Source: Pagrus major
Lineage: Eukaryota; Chordata; Actinopteri; Spariformes; Sparidae
Length of the DNA: 64,000 bases
Assembly (NCBI RefSeq): GCF_040436345.1
Contig: NC_133230.1
Span: 20,470,197-20,534,196 of the forward strand
Direction of reading: 5' to 3'
How positions within the stretch are numbered: position 1 is the stretch's first letter; every line of letters begins with the position of its first letter. The notes under the pieces were generated by a model, which was not told the origin of the DNA, ran no database searches, and saw only the letters and a program-made list of their open reading frames with translations. Below are positions 60,982-64,000 of this stretch, in pieces. The position numbers and the translations under genes were made by a program.

Positions 60982-63270
60982 TATGTGAAGATTGTTTTGT
61001 CAATATCTTGGTGGAATGAGCTCACTGCTTGTCTGTTGGCTGTTGAATGAAAATATCCTACTCTGGGTTGTTTTTGTCGTTATTTTTATCTCATGGTTGT
61101 TTCCCTACTCTTTAGTTTTCAGTCCATGCAGCATATTTCAGGCCATGCTGGATTGTCACACGAAAGAAAGTGTTTGTTCAAGGCACAGCAAGAGACATGG
61201 ATAACAAACTACAATCAGTTTACATTCAGTTTCATGGGAAAATAAAGACTCTCATCCCACCGTGACGAAATAAAACATCCCCAAACATACAAAAGTTGCA
61301 AACATACAGACTGTAAACCAATGAGATTAGCACATAGGAAACTTTAAGGATTAGGATATGAATGCATACCTCATTTATACAACATACAGTAGTCAACATG
61401 CAGTGGAGTGTCACAAGGAATAGGTTAATAAACTGAAATCAAGGTACAGTATAGAAGTGCTCAAATTTTAGCGTTCGGGACATAAAACTTAATCTGAGCA
61501 CAGAAATATTTGACTAACAATAAACAAATAAATACAAATAAGCTAATTTCAGCCATTAGGATAACATATTATCATTATTATTTAGAATTTTTACAACTAA
61601 AAAAACTTAATATAATGGCTTTAGTAGTAACATAGTGTTTAGTTACTTTCAGTATTTCACATAATTATAATAAATTCTTCTCAAGAAGTCTATGTTGTTG
61701 TCTTGCAATGGGACAAAATAGACTCCATGGCATATTTTTTCAAAGTGTTGTAATTCCAGGATGTGCTTCTTATTTTCCCATAGCCTGTGGAACTTATAGG
61801 AATACTTATACATTTTGGGAAAACCCACTTTCTTGCGGAGAGTTACATGAGATGATTGATATCATGTTCAAATTGGTGTGAATATAAATATACAGTAAAG
61901 CAGTCGTCTACACATACAGGCAATATTTTAACTGAAGTTTGGGTTACGGTTATATAATGGTTGATGTATGAGATTGTGAAAATGTATAATTAGACATGCT
62001 ACACACCCGAAAGTCACGTAACTGACGTTGACTCATATAACACTCAACAAAACCCATGACTGAAACCTTGTAGAGCTGGTGACTGAACCAACTAGGTTAA
62101 CTCTACTTCCAGAAAGCTGTAGCTATAAATATTGGCGGGGTGTGTAGTCATTTTAGTGATTTTCACCTCTTTTAATACTTTTCTGTGACTTTTTCCTTTT
62201 TCTTCGTTCCTCTATTTCTCAGCCCATCACAGTCACTTCCTGGAGTCTCCACTGGCAACAAGAAGACTCCAGGAAGTTACTGCGACCAGCCAAGAAATGT
62301 CAGGCTGACATGAGTCTGGTATGGATCTTCTCATCTAACTCTCAGGAAGAAAGTCAACTTGAACATGCAAAATGTTGAACTACTCCGGTAAAATAAATAA
62401 AACAAACTGAGTTGGATCGCATACACAGTAAAAACAGCATATTTAAGGGAATACTCTGATTAAGATGGGACAGCTCTTTAAATCCTTGACCAATCTCCAC
62501 TAGCCCCCACACCCAACCCAAAGCACAATATCAATGACACCAAAAATACTGTAGCAAAAATAGTTACAACAAGCTTCAGGTACAGCTGAGCTGCTTGTGC
62601 CTCCTCGGAGAGAGTGTACACATATTACAGTACATCTCTGAGTTACATTCAGCCCTCCGTCTGTCTGCTCTCTCACTGCAGATGGCTTCACAACTAGCTG
62701 CCCTCACCCTCAGCCTCCCCGAGCTCTGCCGCCGAGGAACCAGATATCACCCGTGCCCAGATCACTCTGTCAGTCTGCCGGGGGGAGCCTGCTCACACCA
62801 CCCACTCTGATGGGAACTTTCACCTCCACTCATGTCCAAGTGCCACAGCATGGACAGAGTATCTCTGATGGCAGTCAACCCCAGTCACTTTCATTACTTT
62901 TAACCTTTTTAACTTGCAAATGAAGCTGTAGAAGAAGATGGAATTCCTGTCATGGAGCGTCCGATAGTTTAAGATAATCTGTACATTTAGGGTGGATGTA
63001 TCTTCTGTCACGGTTGATGTTTGTGTCCATGAGACAGGTTCAGTAGATGTTTTAACCGCTGTCTATACATTTATACATTTATAGACTGCTCCTGTATTCT
63101 TAAGCTACTTTCATCTTCAGGCTATTCACCCTTTCTAACAAGCCCATTATCAGGGTCTGAGGCAGCTGAGTTGCAGTCTGAGGTCAGTGGCGAAAACGCT
63201 GCATTGCGGCATTTAGCAATCTGTGTTCCCCAGGTGAAGGACACGTGGAATCAGCTTGGGGGATTTGGAG

Positions 63271-63498
63271 TTACTGGTAGCCCACAGGGCTGTCCATGAG
63301 TGGGCTGGAGCAGTAGGGGTCCGGTGGGTCTTGGAGCTCAGTCTCATGGGTCTGGGAGGGGTCTTCGCACTCTTCTTCCTCCACCTGGTCGTGGCTTGAA
63401 CTCCTGGAGCTGACCATGGCGCCGTAGCTGTGGTGGGCTGGGGAGGGCATGGGAGTCAAAGCCAGCTCTGGCTCCAGCAGCACGGACGCCACAAACAG
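63271..63498 (-). CDS. tmem63c: TMEM63-family (CSC1-like) channel, last coding exon (75 aa, partial)
   Basis: On the minus strand a splice acceptor (CTTCCTCCCTCAG) opens an exon of 75 codons that ends in TAA at 63271-63273. It begins LFVASVLLEPELALTPMPSP and continues AHHSYGAM, which I recall as the C-terminal pattern of TMEM63A and TMEM63C proteins (VASVL.EPEL.LTP..SPA...YG). The rest is acidic and proline-rich cytosolic tail. TMEM63 proteins are mechanosensitive or osmosensitive cation channels of the OSCA/TMEM63 family. The symbol tmem63c rests on its being next to ngb, as in human; the membrane domain lies beyond the window. Upstream exons are not visible before 64000. Confidence 0.65.
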   Translation of the reverse strand: MFVASVLLEPELALTPMPSPAHHSYGAMVSSRSSSHDQVEEEECEDPSQTHETELQDPPDPYCSSPLMDSPVGYQ

Positions 63499-64000
63499 CT
63501 GAGGGAGGAAGATCAACATACAGTTTATGATCGTGTCAAACGGTTAATTACTTCCCACAGGGAGCATAGAAGATGAAAGTTTGTTTTTCAGTAAGGGTTT
63601 GTGGTGGTTCCCCACCCTACACTTACGGGGTAAAGATACATGTTCAGATCTTAACTAATTAATAATTCTGAGAGTTCATAACCTGAAAAATAAGGTGACT
63701 GGCAAAGATAATAAATCCAGCTTTGAACTTTTGCCTCAATACGTCATGGGGGTCATTGTGCATGTTTTAAGTGATCAAAGAAGTATTCAGAACATTATTT
63801 AATCAAAAGTAACACATATTACAAGTTGTTTATAAGATGATCATATGGTTTGTTTTTAAAATACCTGCAAAGTAACTAGAAACTAATGCTATCAGATAAA
63901 TGTAAGAGTTAAAGTATAATATTTTTATGATTTTTTATAGTATAGCACTTGAGAAAAAGTATTTGTTCATCACTTCTTACAGGTGCTTTTGGTTATTTTA
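63499..64000 (-). other. Intron of the TMEM63-family gene
   Basis: AT-rich sequence upstream, in gene orientation, of the last exon. I see no further exon before the window ends. Confidence 0.5.

Larger units (their letters stand above)
56123..63270. other. Intergenic between ngb and the TMEM63-family gene
   Basis: About 7 kb without a splice-supported exon. The part nearest 63270 is probably 3' UTR of the TMEM63-family gene. It contains a GT microsatellite at 57091-57119, two inverted-repeat elements (59357-59530 and about 60737-60981) and many short open frames, the longest (58532-59020) without a recognisable domain. Confidence 0.4.

Noticed and set aside
1-64000. tRNA or rRNA genes, tRNA-headed SINEs and retrovirus-like elements
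   Set aside because: I looked for typical A/B-box pairs, rRNA blocks and reverse-transcriptase motifs and saw none that I could support.

Overview
This window is vertebrate nuclear DNA, almost certainly from a percomorph-type teleost fish. The genes are split by short GT-AG introns. The spaces between are AT-rich and hold simple repeats and small inverted-repeat transposons of the kinds common in fish. Every gene product I recognise is closest to its vertebrate orthologue. Exons were joined by eye, using splice consensus, reading phase and family knowledge. All seven complete multi-exon models close in frame without an internal stop.

Layout, left to right: an unrecognised six-bladed kelch-repeat gene (+, 1401-5181); gstz1 (-, 5758-7643); aldh6a1 (+, 8357-14320); bbof1 (-, 15994-21198); a 4 kb gap; entpd5 (+, 25370-30852); coq6 (-, 33073-42911); fam161b (+, 44538-49609); a 3.4 kb gap; neuroglobin ngb (+, 53013-54139); a 9 kb gap; and the last coding exon of a TMEM63-family gene, probably tmem63c (-, 63271-63498). 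From memory, aldh6a1, bbof1, entpd5, coq6 and fam161b are neighbours on human 14q24.3. gstz1, ngb and TMEM63C lie a few megabases away on the same arm. Here the two blocks are merged.

The genes do not form one pathway. gstz1 (tyrosine and phenylalanine breakdown) and aldh6a1 (valine and thymine breakdown) are head to head across about 0.7 kb carrying CCAAT boxes. coq6 (ubiquinone synthesis) and fam161b (cilium or centrosome) are also divergent, and a perfect RFX-type X-box sits between them. bbof1 (basal body) has an imperfect X-box near its start. entpd5 (ER UDPase) carries a proline-rich, seven-residue tandem repeat between its signal peptide and its catalytic domain, which the human protein lacks.

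The mobile-element load is small DNA transposons only: three hAT-like elements with 8-bp target duplications, four TTAA-flanked elements, one TA-flanked element and three other inverted-repeat elements. Several make up most of the intron they occupy. I saw no retrovirus-like element, CRISPR array, rRNA or convincing tRNA gene. I found no previously undescribed multi-gene system. The best leads are the orphan kelch protein, the entpd5 repeat insertion and the X-box sites.
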